NCBI RefSeq assembly: GCF_036088315.1
Contig: NZ_CP107996.1
Location: 4,057,001 to 4,121,000 of the forward strand
Source of the DNA: Streptomyces sp. NBC_00344
Lineage (GTDB): Bacteria > Actinomycetota > Actinomycetes > Streptomycetales > Streptomycetaceae
Length of the DNA stretch: 64,000 bases
Reading direction: 5' to 3'
The notes under the pieces were generated by a model. It had not been told where the DNA came from. It worked only from the letters and a program-made list of their open reading frames with translations, and did no database searches. Shown piece after piece: positions 26,860-36,374 of the stretch (the first letter of the stretch is position 1; every line of letters begins with the position of its first letter). Position numbers and translations under genes: made by a program.

Positions 26860-27986
26860 GTTTCGAGGAGCTGTACGGATCCGCCCCCGAGGGCACCTGG
26901 GCCGCACCCGGCCGGGTGAATCTCATCGGTGAGTACACCGACTTCAACGAGGGTTTCGTGATGCCGCTCGCGCTGCCGCACACCGCGGTCGCGCAGGTCT
27001 CCCGCCGCGGCGACGGTGTGCTGAGGCTGTTCTCGGCGGACATCGACGGCGGCGTCGTCCAGCTCCGTGTCGACGAACTCGAGCCGCTCACCAACACCAG
27101 CTGGGCCGCCTACCCCGCGGGTGTCGTCTGGGCGCTCCGGGAGGCCGGCCACCCGATAACCGGGGCGGACATCCACCTCAGCTCCACCGTCCCCACCGGC
27201 GCCGGCCTCTCCTCGTCCGCGGCGCTCGAGGTCGTCACCGCGCTCGCCCTCAACGATCTCTACGAACTCGGCCTGAACTGCCAGGACCTGGCGGTTGTCG
27301 CCCAGCGCGCCGAGAACGCCTTCGTCGGTGTCCCCTGCGGGATCATGGACCAGACGGCCTCGGCCTGCTGCACCGAGGGCCACACGCTGTACCTCGACTG
27401 CCGGGACCTCTCGACCCGCCAGGTGCCCTTCGACCTGGCCGCGCAGGGGCTGCAGCTCCTGGTCGTGGACACCCGCGTGAAGCACGCGCTGGGCGACGGC
27501 GCGTACGCGGAGCGGCGTGCGGGCTGCGAGGAGGGAGCCCGGACACTCGGCGTTCCCGCCCTGCGCGATGTGCCGTACGAGGAGCTGACCGAGGCCCTCG
27601 CCCGGCTGGACGACCCCACGGTCCGGGGCTATGTCCGGCACATCGTCTCCGACAACCACCGGGTCGAGCAGACCATCACGCTGCTCGGCGCCGGTGATGT
27701 CCGCGGGGTCGGTCCTGTCCTCACCGAAGGGCACGCCTCGCTCCGCGACGACCTGCTCGTCTCCTGTGCGGAACTGGACCTGGTGGTGGAGTCCGCGAAC
27801 GCCGGCGGGGCGCTGGGGGCACGGATGACGGGCGGAGGGTTCGGCGGATCCGCGATCGTCCTCGTGGAGGATGCGTACCGGGACGCGGTGTCGAAGTCGG
27901 TGACCGAGGCATTCGCGGCGGCCGGTTACGCGGAGCCCCGGATCTTCGTGGCGACGCCGTCCGCCGGGGCGCGCCGGCTGGCCTGA
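26856..27986 (+). CDS. galK: Galactokinase
   Basis: 376 residues from ATG 26856. It carries the galactokinase signature near the N-terminus ([20 protein letters not shown]), the GHMP phosphate loop [15 protein letters not shown] and the C-terminal [24 protein letters not shown] contains the catalytic Asp. It phosphorylates galactose with ATP and is the first step of the pathway completed by GalT and GalE. Confidence 0.95.
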   Translation: MSFEELYGSAPEGTWAAPGRVNLIGEYTDFNEGFVMPLALPHTAVAQVSRRGDGVLRLFSADIDGGVVQLRVDELEPLTNTSWAAYPAGVVWALREAGHPITGADIHLSSTVPTGAGLSSSAALEVVTALALNDLYELGLNCQDLAVVAQRAENAFVGVPCGIMDQTASACCTEGHTLYLDCRDLSTRQVPFDLAAQGLQLLVVDTRVKHALGDGAYAERRAGCEEGARTLGVPALRDVPYEELTEALARLDDPTVRGYVRHIVSDNHRVEQTITLLGAGDVRGVGPVLTEGHASLRDDLLVSCAELDLVVESANAGGALGARMTGGGFGGSAIVLVEDAYRDAVSKSVTEAFAAAGYAEPRIFVATPSAGARRLA

Positions 27987-28246
27987 CCGAGGGGCCCCGG
28001 GCGGTGCGCCCGAAGCCTCCGGCCTCCGCCCGCGGCCCAGTTCTGCAAATTCCCTTCCGTCCTGGCGCCCCCGCCGTACGCTGAGGAACAGCACCGGTGG
28101 GGGCCGGTGCCGATCAGGGGGCGAGGCAGTCGGCACGACGCCCCGGGGCGGGGTAGCAGTGGCTTCACGGCGGCGGCCGTGCGACGGCGGCCATCCGTCT
28201 TCCGGGCGCCGTACCCGCAACGGACCTGTCCCCTGAAGGACGCAGC

Positions 28247-29026
28247 GTGGGGGTTCATGTGGTTCGTATCCGGGTTCTTGTGGTCGACGACCATCGCATC
28301 TTCGCCGAGTCGCTCGCCGCGGCCCTCGCCGCCGAGCCCGATGTCGATGTCGCGGCGGCCGGCAGCGGTCCCGCCGCGCTGCGATGTCTGGACCGGGCGG
28401 CCGCCGAGGGCCGCGGATTCGATGTCATGCTGGTCGACGCCGATCTGGGCATCGCGGCGACCTGGGGGGCCCGTGCGGTCGAGGTCCCCGACAACGGGAA
28501 CAACGCCCTGGTGGACGGCATCTCACTGGTGGTGGGGGTGCGGGCGGCCCGGCCCAACGTCCGGATCGTGGTGCTCGCCGAGAAGGACGAACCGCGCAGA
28601 GCCGCCCTCGCGCTGCAGGCCGGGGCGTCCGGGTGGGTGGCCAAGGACTGCTCGCTGCAACGGCTGCTCGCGGTGCTGCGGGGGGTGCTGCGGGACGAGA
28701 CGCATCTGCCGCCGGCCCTGCTCACCGGTGTGCTGCGGGAGTTGACCGCGGCCCGTAAGCACCGCACCGAGAGTGAGCGGCTCGTCGAGTCGCTCACCCC
28801 TCGTGAGTGCGAGGTGCTGCGGTGCATGGTGGCCGGACTCGGCCGCAAGGCCGTGGCCGAGCGGCTCTTCCTCTCGCCGCACACCGTGCGCACCCATATG
28901 CAGAACGTGCTGGGAAAGCTCGGTGTGCATTCCACCCTTGCCGCGGTCGCGCTGGCCAGGAGGGCGGGCGTGGGGCCGGCCGGCCTAGCCGGGGATGTTG
29001 TCGAACGGGGCGGTCAACTGGCGTAG
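28247..29026 (+). CDS. Orphan NarL/LuxR-type response regulator
   Basis: 259 residues from GTG 28247, AAGGA upstream. Receiver domain: IRVLVVDDHRIFAESL at the start and a plausible phospho-Asp in VMLVDADLG. A long insertion (GARAVEVPDNGNNALVDGI) follows. C-terminal LuxR HTH: LTPRECEVLRCMVAG and LSPHTVRTHMQNVLGKLGV. No kinase neighbour. Its last 42 bases overlap the 3' end of the convergent tamR gene. A GCACCGG/CCGGTGC hairpin at 28091-28110 lies in its leader. Confidence 0.82.
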   Translation: MGVHVVRIRVLVVDDHRIFAESLAAALAAEPDVDVAAAGSGPAALRCLDRAAAEGRGFDVMLVDADLGIAATWGARAVEVPDNGNNALVDGISLVVGVRAARPNVRIVVLAEKDEPRRAALALQAGASGWVAKDCSLQRLLAVLRGVLRDETHLPPALLTGVLRELTAARKHRTESERLVESLTPRECEVLRCMVAGLGRKAVAERLFLSPHTVRTHMQNVLGKLGVHSTLAAVALARRAGVGPAGLAGDVVERGGQLA

Positions 29027-29482
29027 CAGATTCGCCAGTTCGCCCCGCTGGCCGCGGGAGAGCTCGGCGAGCAGCGCGCGCTCCTGGGCGAGCAGTCCGG
29101 CCAGCGCCTGGTCGGCCCGGTCGCGGCCCTCGGCCGTGAGGCGCACCAGGACGCCACGCCGGTCGCTGGGGTCGGGCAGCCGCTCGACGAGGCTCTTGGT
29201 GGCGAGCCGGTCGATGCGGTTGGTCATGGTGCCCGATGTGACCAGGGTCTGGGTGAGCAGTTGCCCCGGCGAGAGCTGGTAGGGGTCGCCGGCCCGGCGA
29301 AGTGAGGTCAGGACGTCGAACTCCCAGGGCTCGAGGCCGTGCTCGGCGAAGGCGAGCCGACGGGCCCGGTCGAGATGGCGGGCCAGCCTGGACACGCGGC
29401 TGAGCACCTCGAGCGGTTCCACGTCGAGGTCGGGGCGCTCTCGGCGCCATGCAGCGACCAGCCGGTCGACCTCGTCCTCCAT
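28985..29482 (-). CDS. tamR: MarR-family regulator TamR
   Basis: 165 residues from ATG 29482. A winged-helix MarR fold: LEPWEFDVLTSLRRAGDPYQ, LLTQTLVTSGTMTNRIDRLA and the wing PDPSDRRGVLVRLTAEG. It is divergent from a trans-aconitate methyltransferase gene, the defining tamR-tam arrangement in Streptomyces, where TamR responds to citrate and aconitate. No good ribosome site precedes the ATG; TACACT lies seven bases upstream like a -10 box, so the mRNA may be leaderless. Confidence 0.82.
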   Translation of the reverse strand: MEDEVDRLVAAWRRERPDLDVEPLEVLSRVSRLARHLDRARRLAFAEHGLEPWEFDVLTSLRRAGDPYQLSPGQLLTQTLVTSGTMTNRIDRLATKSLVERLPDPSDRRGVLVRLTAEGRDRADQALAGLLAQERALLAELSRGQRGELANLLRQLTAPFDNIPG

Positions 29483-29531
29483 GACGATCAGTGTAGAGGG
29501 TCCCTCGACATGAAGTCTCTTGAATGCAACT

Positions 29532-29547
29532 ATCTTGACATCGAGAT
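29532..29547. promoter_or_regulatory. Probable TamR operator
   Basis: ATCTTGACATCGAGAT is an imperfect palindrome (six of eight positions pair; the flanking T and A also match) between tamR and tam. A weaker copy resembling CTCGACATGAAG is at 29513-29524. The MarR protein encoded next to it is the likely ligand-responsive binder. Confidence 0.65.
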
Positions 29548-29571
29548 AAATGTGGGGGAATGCTTGCTCCC

Positions 29572-30360
29572 ATGACCGCACCCACCTGGGATCCGCAGCA
29601 GTACCTGCGCCACGCGGACCATCGCACCCGCCCCTTCCACGACCTGCTCGGCCGCATCACCGGCACTCCCGCCCGCATCGCCGACCTCGGCTGCGGAGCA
29701 GGGAACGTCACCGCGCTGCTCGCCGGACGCTGGCCACAGGCCCGTATCACCGGCTACGACAACTCCCCGCAGATGCTGGAACAGGCCCAGCGGTACGCGA
29801 GCCCGCTGCTCGACTTCGCACCGGCGGACGCCGCGACCTGGGCCCCCACCGAGACCTACGACCTCATCGTCTCCAACGCGCTGCTCCAGTGGGTGCCCGG
29901 TCACGCGGACCGCTTCCCCCGCTGGCTCGGCACACTCGCCCCCGGCGGCACCTTCGCCTTCCAGGTGCCCGGCAACTTCACCGCCCCCAGCCACACGATC
30001 CTCGCCGAGCTGCGCGAATCCCCGCGCTGGAAACCCCGGCTGTCCGGCGTCGGCGACCGTACGGCGGCGGTCCTGGAGCCCGGCGACTACCTCACCCGCC
30101 TCAGCGACCTCGGCTGCGACACCGACGTCTGGGAAACCACCTATCTCCAGCTGCTGACCGGCGACGACCCGGTACTCGACTGGGTCAAGGGCACCGCACT
30201 GCGCCCCGTGCTCACCGCACTGGCGGACGACCCGCAGGCGACGGCCGGCTTCCTCGCCGAATACCGCGACCTGCTCCGCGCGGCCTATCCGCCCGGCCCG
30301 CACGGCACGGTCTTCCCGTTCCGCCGGATCTTCGCCGTCGCGCGGCGGGGGAAGCGATGA
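29572..30360 (+). CDS. tam: Trans-aconitate 2-methyltransferase
   Basis: 262 residues from ATG 29572 (MTAPTWDPQQYLRHADHRTR); an in-frame ATG at 29560 is one base from a GGGGG run and less likely. Class I SAM methyltransferase: ARIADLGCGAGNVTALLAGR, ITGYDNSPQMLEQA, YDLIVSNALLQWVPGH. The W-D-x-x-x-Y start and NALLQW motif are typical of Tam. It methylates trans-aconitate, an inhibitor of aconitase, and so protects the TCA cycle. Downstream VOC gene overlaps by ATGA. Confidence 0.9.
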   Translation: MTAPTWDPQQYLRHADHRTRPFHDLLGRITGTPARIADLGCGAGNVTALLAGRWPQARITGYDNSPQMLEQAQRYASPLLDFAPADAATWAPTETYDLIVSNALLQWVPGHADRFPRWLGTLAPGGTFAFQVPGNFTAPSHTILAELRESPRWKPRLSGVGDRTAAVLEPGDYLTRLSDLGCDTDVWETTYLQLLTGDDPVLDWVKGTALRPVLTALADDPQATAGFLAEYRDLLRAAYPPGPHGTVFPFRRIFAVARRGKR

Positions 30361-30722
30361 TCGCCGCCTTCGACCACGTCCAGCTCGCCGCACCGCCCGG
30401 CACCGAGGACGAACTGCGTGCGTACTACGCAGACGCGCTGGGTATGACGGAGATCCCCAAGCCGCCCGTCCTGGCCGCCCGCGGCGGCTGCTGGTTCCAG
30501 GCGGGCCCCGTCCAGCTGCACCTCGGCATGGATCGGGACCACCGCCCGTCGGTGAAGGCCCACCCGGCGCTGCGCGTCGCCGGTATCGAGGCATACGCGG
30601 AACGCATCGCCGCCCGCGGCGCCCGGGTCCAGTGGGACACGGACCTGCCGGGACACCGCCGCTTCTACTCCTGGGATCCGGCGGGCAACCGCATCGAATT
30701 CCTGGAGCCGGCCGCCGGCTGA
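30357..30722 (+). CDS. VOC/glyoxalase-superfamily protein
   Basis: 121 residues, ATG overlapping the tam stop. It reads FDHVQLAAPPGTEDELRAYY at the start and FYSWDPAGNRIEFLEP at the end, the paired beta-alpha-beta motifs of the vicinal oxygen chelate fold. The first metal ligand His is in DHVQL and a Glu in IEFLE. Co-translation with tam suggests a related small-molecule role, but the substrate is not evident. Confidence 0.8.
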   Translation: MIAAFDHVQLAAPPGTEDELRAYYADALGMTEIPKPPVLAARGGCWFQAGPVQLHLGMDRDHRPSVKAHPALRVAGIEAYAERIAARGARVQWDTDLPGHRRFYSWDPAGNRIEFLEPAAG

Positions 30723-30724
30723 TC

Positions 30725-30862
30725 TCAGCGGCCGGCCCGTCCGTACGCGCCGGGCGTCGTGCCGAACGCACTACGGAACGTCTGGATGAACGCGCTCGGG
30801 CCGCTGTACCCGCACGCACCGGAGACCGCGGTGACCGGGGCGCCGGCGGGGTGAGGCGGTCC
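30725..30862 (-). pseudogene. Remnant of an AraC-family regulator (C-terminal end)
   Basis: The minus strand reads APVTAVSGACGYSGPSAFIQ then TFRSAFGTTPGAYGRAGR before the stop at 30725. This is the last helix-turn-helix of AraC/GlxA-type regulators. An in-frame TGA lies just upstream and no start or remaining domain follows, so only about 45 codons survive. Confidence 0.6.
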
Positions 30863-30918
30863 CGGGCGCCGTCACACAGCGTGACCTGCGCCCGGGGCGC
30901 CCCAGGAATCGTCCGCCG

Positions 30919-31608
30919 TCAGCTCTTGCGGTGGCCTATCAGCCGCGGTTTGGGTTCCAGGTTCTCCAGGCCGTGCCAGGCCAGATTCACCAGATGAGCC
31001 GCCACCTCGGCCTTCGGCGGCTTGCGGACGTCCAGCCACCACTGGCCGGTCAGCGCGACCATGCCGACCAGTGCCTGGGCGTAGAGCGGGGCCAGCTTCT
31101 GATCGAAGCCGCGGGCCTTGAACTCGCTGCCCAGGATGTCCTCCACCTGAGTGGCGATATCGCTGATCAGCGAGGCGAAGGTGCCGGTCGACTGCGCCAC
31201 GGGGGAGTCCCGCACCAGAATGCGGAAACCGTCCGTGTACTCCTCGATGTAGTCGAGCAGCGCGAAGGCGGCCTGCTCGCACAGTTCCCGCGGGTGGCCC
31301 GCGGTCAGCGATCCCGTGACCAGGTCGAGCAGCTGGCGCATCTCGCGGTCGACCACCACCGCGTACAGGCCCTCCTTGCCGCCGAAGTGCTCGTACACCA
31401 CCGGCTTGGAGACCCCCGCCTTCGCGGCGATCTCCTCCACCGACGTGCCTTCGAAGCCCTTCTCGGCAAAGAGGATGCGGCCGATGTCGAGCAGCTGTTC
31501 GCGGCGTTCCTTTCCGGTCATACGGACCCGGCGGGCACGCCGTGACACGGTCGGCCGGCGCTTGTCACCACTGGTACTGCTGCCTTCGATCGCCACGTCT
31601 GCCATCAT
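30919..31608 (-). CDS. TetR-family regulator (desaturase-linked)
   Basis: 229 residues; the ATG at 31608 overlaps the desaturase stop (ATGA), though ATG 31605 is also possible. A basic N-terminal extension precedes a TetR helix-turn-helix (AAKAGVSKPVVYEHF). The C-terminal ligand domain includes LLDYIEEYTDGFRILVRDSP. Translational coupling to a fatty-acid desaturase suggests it controls membrane unsaturation, as FasR/DesT-like regulators do. This is inferred from context. Confidence 0.82.
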   Translation of the reverse strand: MMADVAIEGSSTSGDKRRPTVSRRARRVRMTGKERREQLLDIGRILFAEKGFEGTSVEEIAAKAGVSKPVVYEHFGGKEGLYAVVVDREMRQLLDLVTGSLTAGHPRELCEQAAFALLDYIEEYTDGFRILVRDSPVAQSTGTFASLISDIATQVEDILGSEFKARGFDQKLAPLYAQALVGMVALTGQWWLDVRKPPKAEVAAHLVNLAWHGLENLEPKPRLIGHRKS

Positions 31609-32585
31609 GCCGTTTCTGTGAGCTCGCTCTTGCGCCGGGCATCGATACGGGAAGCGGACGGCCAGCGCACGTTGTACGCCCACCCCAGCTGCTCGAACCA
31701 GCGGATCAGGCGAGCGCTGGAGTCCAGCTGGCCGCGCAGGACGCCGTGCCGTGCGGATGTCGGGTCCGCGTGGTGCAGGTTGTGCCAGGACTCGCCGCAG
31801 GAAAGGACCGCGAGCCACCACACATTGCCCGAACGGTCACGCGACTTGAACGGGCGCTTGCCCACCGCGTGGCAGATCGAGTTGATCGACCAGGTGACGT
31901 GGTGCAGCAGAGCGACCCGCACCAGCGAGCCCCAGAAGAACGCGGTGAACGCACCCCACCAGGACATCGTCACCAGACCGCCGACCACCGGCGGAATCGC
32001 CAGCGAGAGCATCGTCCAGTAGATGAAGTTCCTGGAGATCCAGCGGATCGCCGGATCCCCGACCAGGTCAGGGGCGTACTTGTGCTGCGGTGTCTGCTCC
32101 TCGTCGAACATCCAGGCCATGTGCGCCCACCACAGCCCCTTCAGCAGGGCCGGCAGGGTCTCCCCATAGCGCCATGGAGAGTGCGGGTCGCCCTCGGCGT
32201 CCGAGAACTTGTGATGCCTGCGGTGGTCGGCCACCCAGCGGACGAGGGGACCCTCGACCGCGAGTGACCCCATGACCGCCAGAACGAGGCGCAGCGGGCG
32301 CTTCGCCTTGAACGAACCATGGGTGAAATACCGGTGGAAACCGATCGTGACGCCATGGCAGCCGATGTAGTACATCGCCACCAGCAGTCCGAGGTCCAGC
32401 CAGCTCACGCCGCCGAAAGTCCAGGCGAGCGGAATCGCCGCGAGCAGGGCCAGAAACGGCACCACGATGAAGAGCAGGAGGGTGATCTGCTCGATGGAGC
32501 CTTTTTTGTCTCCGCCGAGCGTCGCGGAGGAACCGGAGGGTGTATCGCTCCGGGCGTCGTCGATCAGATCGGGGCCATTGGTCAT
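31605..32585 (-). CDS. Acyl-CoA/fatty acid delta-9-type desaturase
   Basis: 326 residues from ATG 32585. Three histidine boxes of membrane di-iron desaturases are present: HRYFTH, HRRHH (WVADHRRHHKFSD) and HNLHH (SWHNLHHADP). Membrane helices flank them (EQITLLLFIVVPFLALLAAI and LDLGLLVAMYYIGCHGVTIG). It introduces a cis double bond into acyl chains using O2. The TetR gene follows immediately on the same strand. Confidence 0.9.
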   Translation of the reverse strand: MTNGPDLIDDARSDTPSGSSATLGGDKKGSIEQITLLLFIVVPFLALLAAIPLAWTFGGVSWLDLGLLVAMYYIGCHGVTIGFHRYFTHGSFKAKRPLRLVLAVMGSLAVEGPLVRWVADHRRHHKFSDAEGDPHSPWRYGETLPALLKGLWWAHMAWMFDEEQTPQHKYAPDLVGDPAIRWISRNFIYWTMLSLAIPPVVGGLVTMSWWGAFTAFFWGSLVRVALLHHVTWSINSICHAVGKRPFKSRDRSGNVWWLAVLSCGESWHNLHHADPTSARHGVLRGQLDSSARLIRWFEQLGWAYNVRWPSASRIDARRKSELTETA

Positions 32586-32833
32586 AGGGACGTCCCCTGT
32601 GGGGTGAGGAAAGCGGCTGATGCCGGGCTACGGTTCCGTAACCTACGGCCTCGTAAGTATGTCAGCGAGCGGCCTCACAGCAAGGGCACCACAAAGGGCC
32701 GCGGGTGAAGCGGCGAGGCGGACACCTATCCTGGACCCGTGTCGTCGGACAGCGCGGTCCGTTCTGTGACTTCTGGGGCTTCACCCCAGACCCCCCTTTG
32801 CCAGTCGTGCCAACACTGCAAGGAGCCGCACCT

Positions 32834-35569
32834 GTGAGCAGTGCCGACCTGACCCCCGCCCCCTCCGCCAGCACCGAGCTGCGCGCCGATATCCGCCGCC
32901 TCGGGGACCTCTTGGGCGAGACCCTCGTACGCCAGGAGGGCCCCGAACTCCTGGAGCTGGTCGAACGCGTCCGCGCCCTCACCCGCGAGGACGGCGAAGC
33001 AGCCGCCGCGCTGCTCGGGGACACCGGTCTGGAGACCGCAGCCAAGCTGGTTCGCGCCTTCTCCACCTACTTCCACCTCGCGAACGTCACCGAGCAGGTG
33101 CACCGCGGACGCGAGATGCGCGCCGTGCGCGCCGCCGAGGGCGGACTGCTCGCCCGCACCGCGGACCGCCTCAAGGACGCCGACCCCGAACACCTGCGCG
33201 AGACGGTCAAGCACCTCAATGTGCGCCCCGTCTTCACCGCGCACCCCACAGAGGCCGCACGGCGCTCCGTGCTGAACAAGCTGCGGCGCATCGCCGAGCT
33301 CCTCGAGACCCCCGTCATCGAGGCCGACCGGCGCAGGCACGACCTGCGGCTGGCCGAGAGCATCGACCTCATCTGGCAGACGGACGAACTGCGGGTGGTA
33401 CGCCCCGAGCCCGCCGACGAAGCCCGCAATGCCATCTACTACCTCGACGAGCTGCACGCCGGCGCCGTCGGCGACGTCCTCGAGGACCTGGCGGCCGAAC
33501 TCGAAAGGGTCGGCGTCGAGCTGCCCCCGGGCACCCGCCCGCTCTCCTTCGGTACCTGGATCGGCGGTGACCGCGACGGCAACCCCAACGTCACACCCGC
33601 GGTGACCTGGGAAGTGCTGATCCTCCAGCACGAGCACGGCATCACCGACGCCATCGACCTCATCGACTATCTGCGCGGTCTGCTGTCGAACTCCATCCGC
33701 TACACCGGCGCCACCGAGGAACTGCTCACCTCCCTCCAGCGCGACCTGGAGCGGCTGCCCGAGATCAGCCCCCGCTACAAGCGCCTCAACGCCGAGGAGC
33801 CCTACCGGCTCAAGGCCACCTGCGTCCGGCAGAAGCTCGTCAACACCCGCGAACGCCTGGCCAAGGGCACCGCTCACGAGGACGGCCGTGACTACCTCGG
33901 CACCGCCGAGCTGCTCGCCGACCTCACCCTCATCCAGACCTCACTGCGTGAGCACCGGGGCGGGCTCTTCGCGGACGGCCGGATGGACCGCACCATCCGC
34001 ACCCTCGCCGCGTTCGGGCTCCAGCTCGCCACCATGGACGTACGCGAGCACGCCGACGCCCACCACCACGCGCTCGGACAGCTCTTCGACCGGCTCGGCG
34101 AGGAGTCCTGGCGCTACGCCGACATGCCCCGCGACTACCGGCAGAAGCTCCTCGCCAAGGAACTCAGGTCGCGCCGCCCGCTGGCCCCCACCCCGGCACC
34201 GCTGGACGCCGCGGGTGAGAAGACCCTCGGCGTCTTCCACACCATCACACAGGCCTTCGAACGCTTCGGGCCCGAAGTCATCGAGTCGTACATCATCTCG
34301 ATGTGCCAGGGCGCCGACGACGTCTTCGCCGCCGCGGTCCTCGCCCGCGAAGCCGGACTGATCGACCTGCACGGCGGCTGGGCCAAGATCGGCATCGTGC
34401 CGCTCCTCGAGACCACCGACGAACTCCGCGCCGCCGACGTCATCCTCGACGAGATGCTCGCCGACCCGTCGTACCGCAAGCTCGTCTCGCTGCGCGGTGA
34501 TGTCCAGGAAGTGATGCTCGGCTACTCCGACTCCTCCAAGTTCGGCGGCATCACCACCAGCCAGTGGGAGATCCACCGCGCCCAGCGCCGGCTGCGCGAC
34601 GTCGCCCACCGCTACGGCGTGCGCCTGCGGCTGTTCCACGGCCGCGGCGGCACCGTGGGCCGAGGCGGCGGCCCCTCGCACGACGCGATCCTCGCCCAGC
34701 CCTGGGGCACCCTGGAGGGCGAGATCAAGGTGACCGAGCAGGGTGAGGTCATCTCCGACAAGTACCTGGTCCCCGCGCTCGCCAGGGAAAACCTGGAACT
34801 GACCGTCGCCGCCACACTCCAGGCATCCGCACTCCACACCGCGCCCCGGCAGTCCGACGAGGCACTGGCCCGCTGGGACGCCGCCATGGAGGTCGTCTCC
34901 GAGTCGGCCCACACCGCGTACCGCAAGCTGGTCGAGGACCCCGACCTGCCCGCGTACTTCTTCGCATCGACACCCGTGGACCAGCTCGCCGAACTGCACC
35001 TCGGCTCACGCCCCTCCCGGCGCCCCGACTCGGGCGCGGGCCTCGACGGACTCCGCGCCATCCCGTGGGTCTTCGGCTGGACCCAGTCCCGGCAGATCGT
35101 GCCCGGCTGGTTCGGTGTCGGCTCCGGCCTCAAGGCGCTCCGCGAAGCCGGGCTGGACCCCGTCCTGGACGAGATGCACGAGCAGTGGCACTTCTTCCAG
35201 AACTTCATCTCCAACGTCGAGATGACCCTGGCCAAGACCGACCTGCGGATCGCCCGCCACTACGTCGACACCCTCGTGCCCGATGAGCTCAAGCACGTCT
35301 ACGCCGACATCGAGGCCGAACACGAGCTCACCGTCCGCGAGGTACTGCGGATCACCGGCGGCCAGAAGCTGCTCGACTCCCACCCGGTGCTCCAGCAGAC
35401 CTTCGGCATCCGCGACGCCTACCTGGACCCGATCTCCTACCTCCAGGTCTCCCTGCTCGCCCGTCAGCGGGCAGCTGCCGAGCGCGGCGAGGAACCGGAC
35501 CCCACCCTCGCCCGGGCTCTGCTCCTCACCGTCAACGGAGTGGCCGCCGGTCTGCGCAACACCGGCTGA
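32834..35569 (+). CDS. ppc: Phosphoenolpyruvate carboxylase
   Basis: 911 residues from GTG 32834 with AGGAG eight bases upstream. Catalytic His lies in [18 protein letters not shown]. The bicarbonate/PEP site has [27 protein letters not shown] and [16 protein letters not shown]. The C-terminus ends in ...[12 protein letters not shown], the conserved PEPC tail. It carboxylates PEP to oxaloacetate to refill the TCA cycle. Length matches bacterial PEPC. Single-gene unit followed by a hairpin. Confidence 0.96.
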   Translation: MSSADLTPAPSASTELRADIRRLGDLLGETLVRQEGPELLELVERVRALTREDGEAAAALLGDTGLETAAKLVRAFSTYFHLANVTEQVHRGREMRAVRAAEGGLLARTADRLKDADPEHLRETVKHLNVRPVFTAHPTEAARRSVLNKLRRIAELLETPVIEADRRRHDLRLAESIDLIWQTDELRVVRPEPADEARNAIYYLDELHAGAVGDVLEDLAAELERVGVELPPGTRPLSFGTWIGGDRDGNPNVTPAVTWEVLILQHEHGITDAIDLIDYLRGLLSNSIRYTGATEELLTSLQRDLERLPEISPRYKRLNAEEPYRLKATCVRQKLVNTRERLAKGTAHEDGRDYLGTAELLADLTLIQTSLREHRGGLFADGRMDRTIRTLAAFGLQLATMDVREHADAHHHALGQLFDRLGEESWRYADMPRDYRQKLLAKELRSRRPLAPTPAPLDAAGEKTLGVFHTITQAFERFGPEVIESYIISMCQGADDVFAAAVLAREAGLIDLHGGWAKIGIVPLLETTDELRAADVILDEMLADPSYRKLVSLRGDVQEVMLGYSDSSKFGGITTSQWEIHRAQRRLRDVAHRYGVRLRLFHGRGGTVGRGGGPSHDAILAQPWGTLEGEIKVTEQGEVISDKYLVPALARENLELTVAATLQASALHTAPRQSDEALARWDAAMEVVSESAHTAYRKLVEDPDLPAYFFASTPVDQLAELHLGSRPSRRPDSGAGLDGLRAIPWVFGWTQSRQIVPGWFGVGSGLKALREAGLDPVLDEMHEQWHFFQNFISNVEMTLAKTDLRIARHYVDTLVPDELKHVYADIEAEHELTVREVLRITGGQKLLDSHPVLQQTFGIRDAYLDPISYLQVSLLARQRAAAERGEEPDPTLARALLLTVNGVAAGLRNTG

Positions 35570-35586
35570 TCCACCGACGGACCCCA

Positions 35587-35631
35587 GCGCCCCGCCCCCC
35601 GCGCCGCATCCCGGCGTGAGCGGCGGGGCGC
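35587..35631 (+). terminator. Hairpin after ppc
   Basis: GCGCCCCGCC (35587-35596) pairs perfectly with GGCGGGGCGC (35622-35631), 17 bases past the stop; the loop is 25 bases. Confidence 0.5.
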
Positions 35632-35649
35632 ACCCGTGTCCCGCCCCGT

Positions 35650-35805
35650 GTCACACTCCGCACCGCCCCGGACCGGCCTCGCCGCGCCACTGGTCCTGAC
35701 CGGCGCCGCGTCCGGAGTCAACAACGCACTGGGGCAGGTCGGTTCAGTCATCGCCGGAGCCGTCATCGGCGCCCTACTGCGGAGCCGTCTCGCACGGATG
35801 AGTCC
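35650..35805 (+). pseudogene. Fragment of an MFS transporter
   Basis: The plus strand reads TGLAAPLVLTGAASGVNNAL then GQVGSVIAGAVIGALLRSRL, matching the last membrane helix region of DHA2-type drug transporters (the ASGVNNA motif). No start, no other helices and no in-frame domain surround it. It seems to be a leftover of a deleted gene. Confidence 0.4.
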
Positions 35806-35843
35806 ATGCGGGCGCGGACCCCCACACCCCACGGTCCGACGGC

Positions 35844-36308
35844 TCAGAGCACCGCGAAAGCCGCCACCAGCAGCGCCGCGCCCGCGACCCCGGCCGCCCA
35901 GGCCGTACGCGACATCCGCAGACCACCGGCGATCACCAGCGCCGCGAGCACCAGCGCCCCACCGAACGGCACCCAGGCATGCAGCATCCCGGCCGTCCCC
36001 GTCCGTATCGCCTCGTCCGATCCCGGACGCACCACCACGGGCAGCCGCTCACCCTTGCGTACCGCGGTCGACTCATCGATCCGCAGCCCGGGATGCGGCG
36101 CCGAATCCGCCGACGGCACATAGCGCCCGGTACAGACGTCCCGCTCGCAGGAACTCACCGTCAGAGTGCCGTGATCACGGCCCTTCGACAGGATCACATG
36201 CTGCGCCGTCCCCCATGACGACCAGAACCCGGCGACAAGGATCAGCGCCGCGACACAGCCCATCGCTGCCCGGCTCGCATACAGGAGGACGCCATGACTC
36301 CGCTTCAT
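35844..36308 (-). CDS. Hypothetical membrane protein
   Basis: 154 residues from ATG 36308. Three hydrophobic helices: AAMGCVAALILVAGFW near the start, and WVPFGGALVLAALVIAGG and AAGVAGAALLVAAFAVL at the end. The middle soluble part has a Cys pair (SSCERDVCTGRY), likely extracellular. No family was recognised. It is near pth but separated from it by 66 bp. Confidence 0.6.
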   Translation of the reverse strand: MKRSHGVLLYASRAAMGCVAALILVAGFWSSWGTAQHVILSKGRDHGTLTVSSCERDVCTGRYVPSADSAPHPGLRIDESTAVRKGERLPVVVRPGSDEAIRTGTAGMLHAWVPFGGALVLAALVIAGGLRMSRTAWAAGVAGAALLVAAFAVL

Positions 36309-36374
36309 GGGGCGCGATCCTTGGCCATAGGGCCACGTCAGGTCAACTCGGGTCGGAGGGGACCACGCCGGCCG

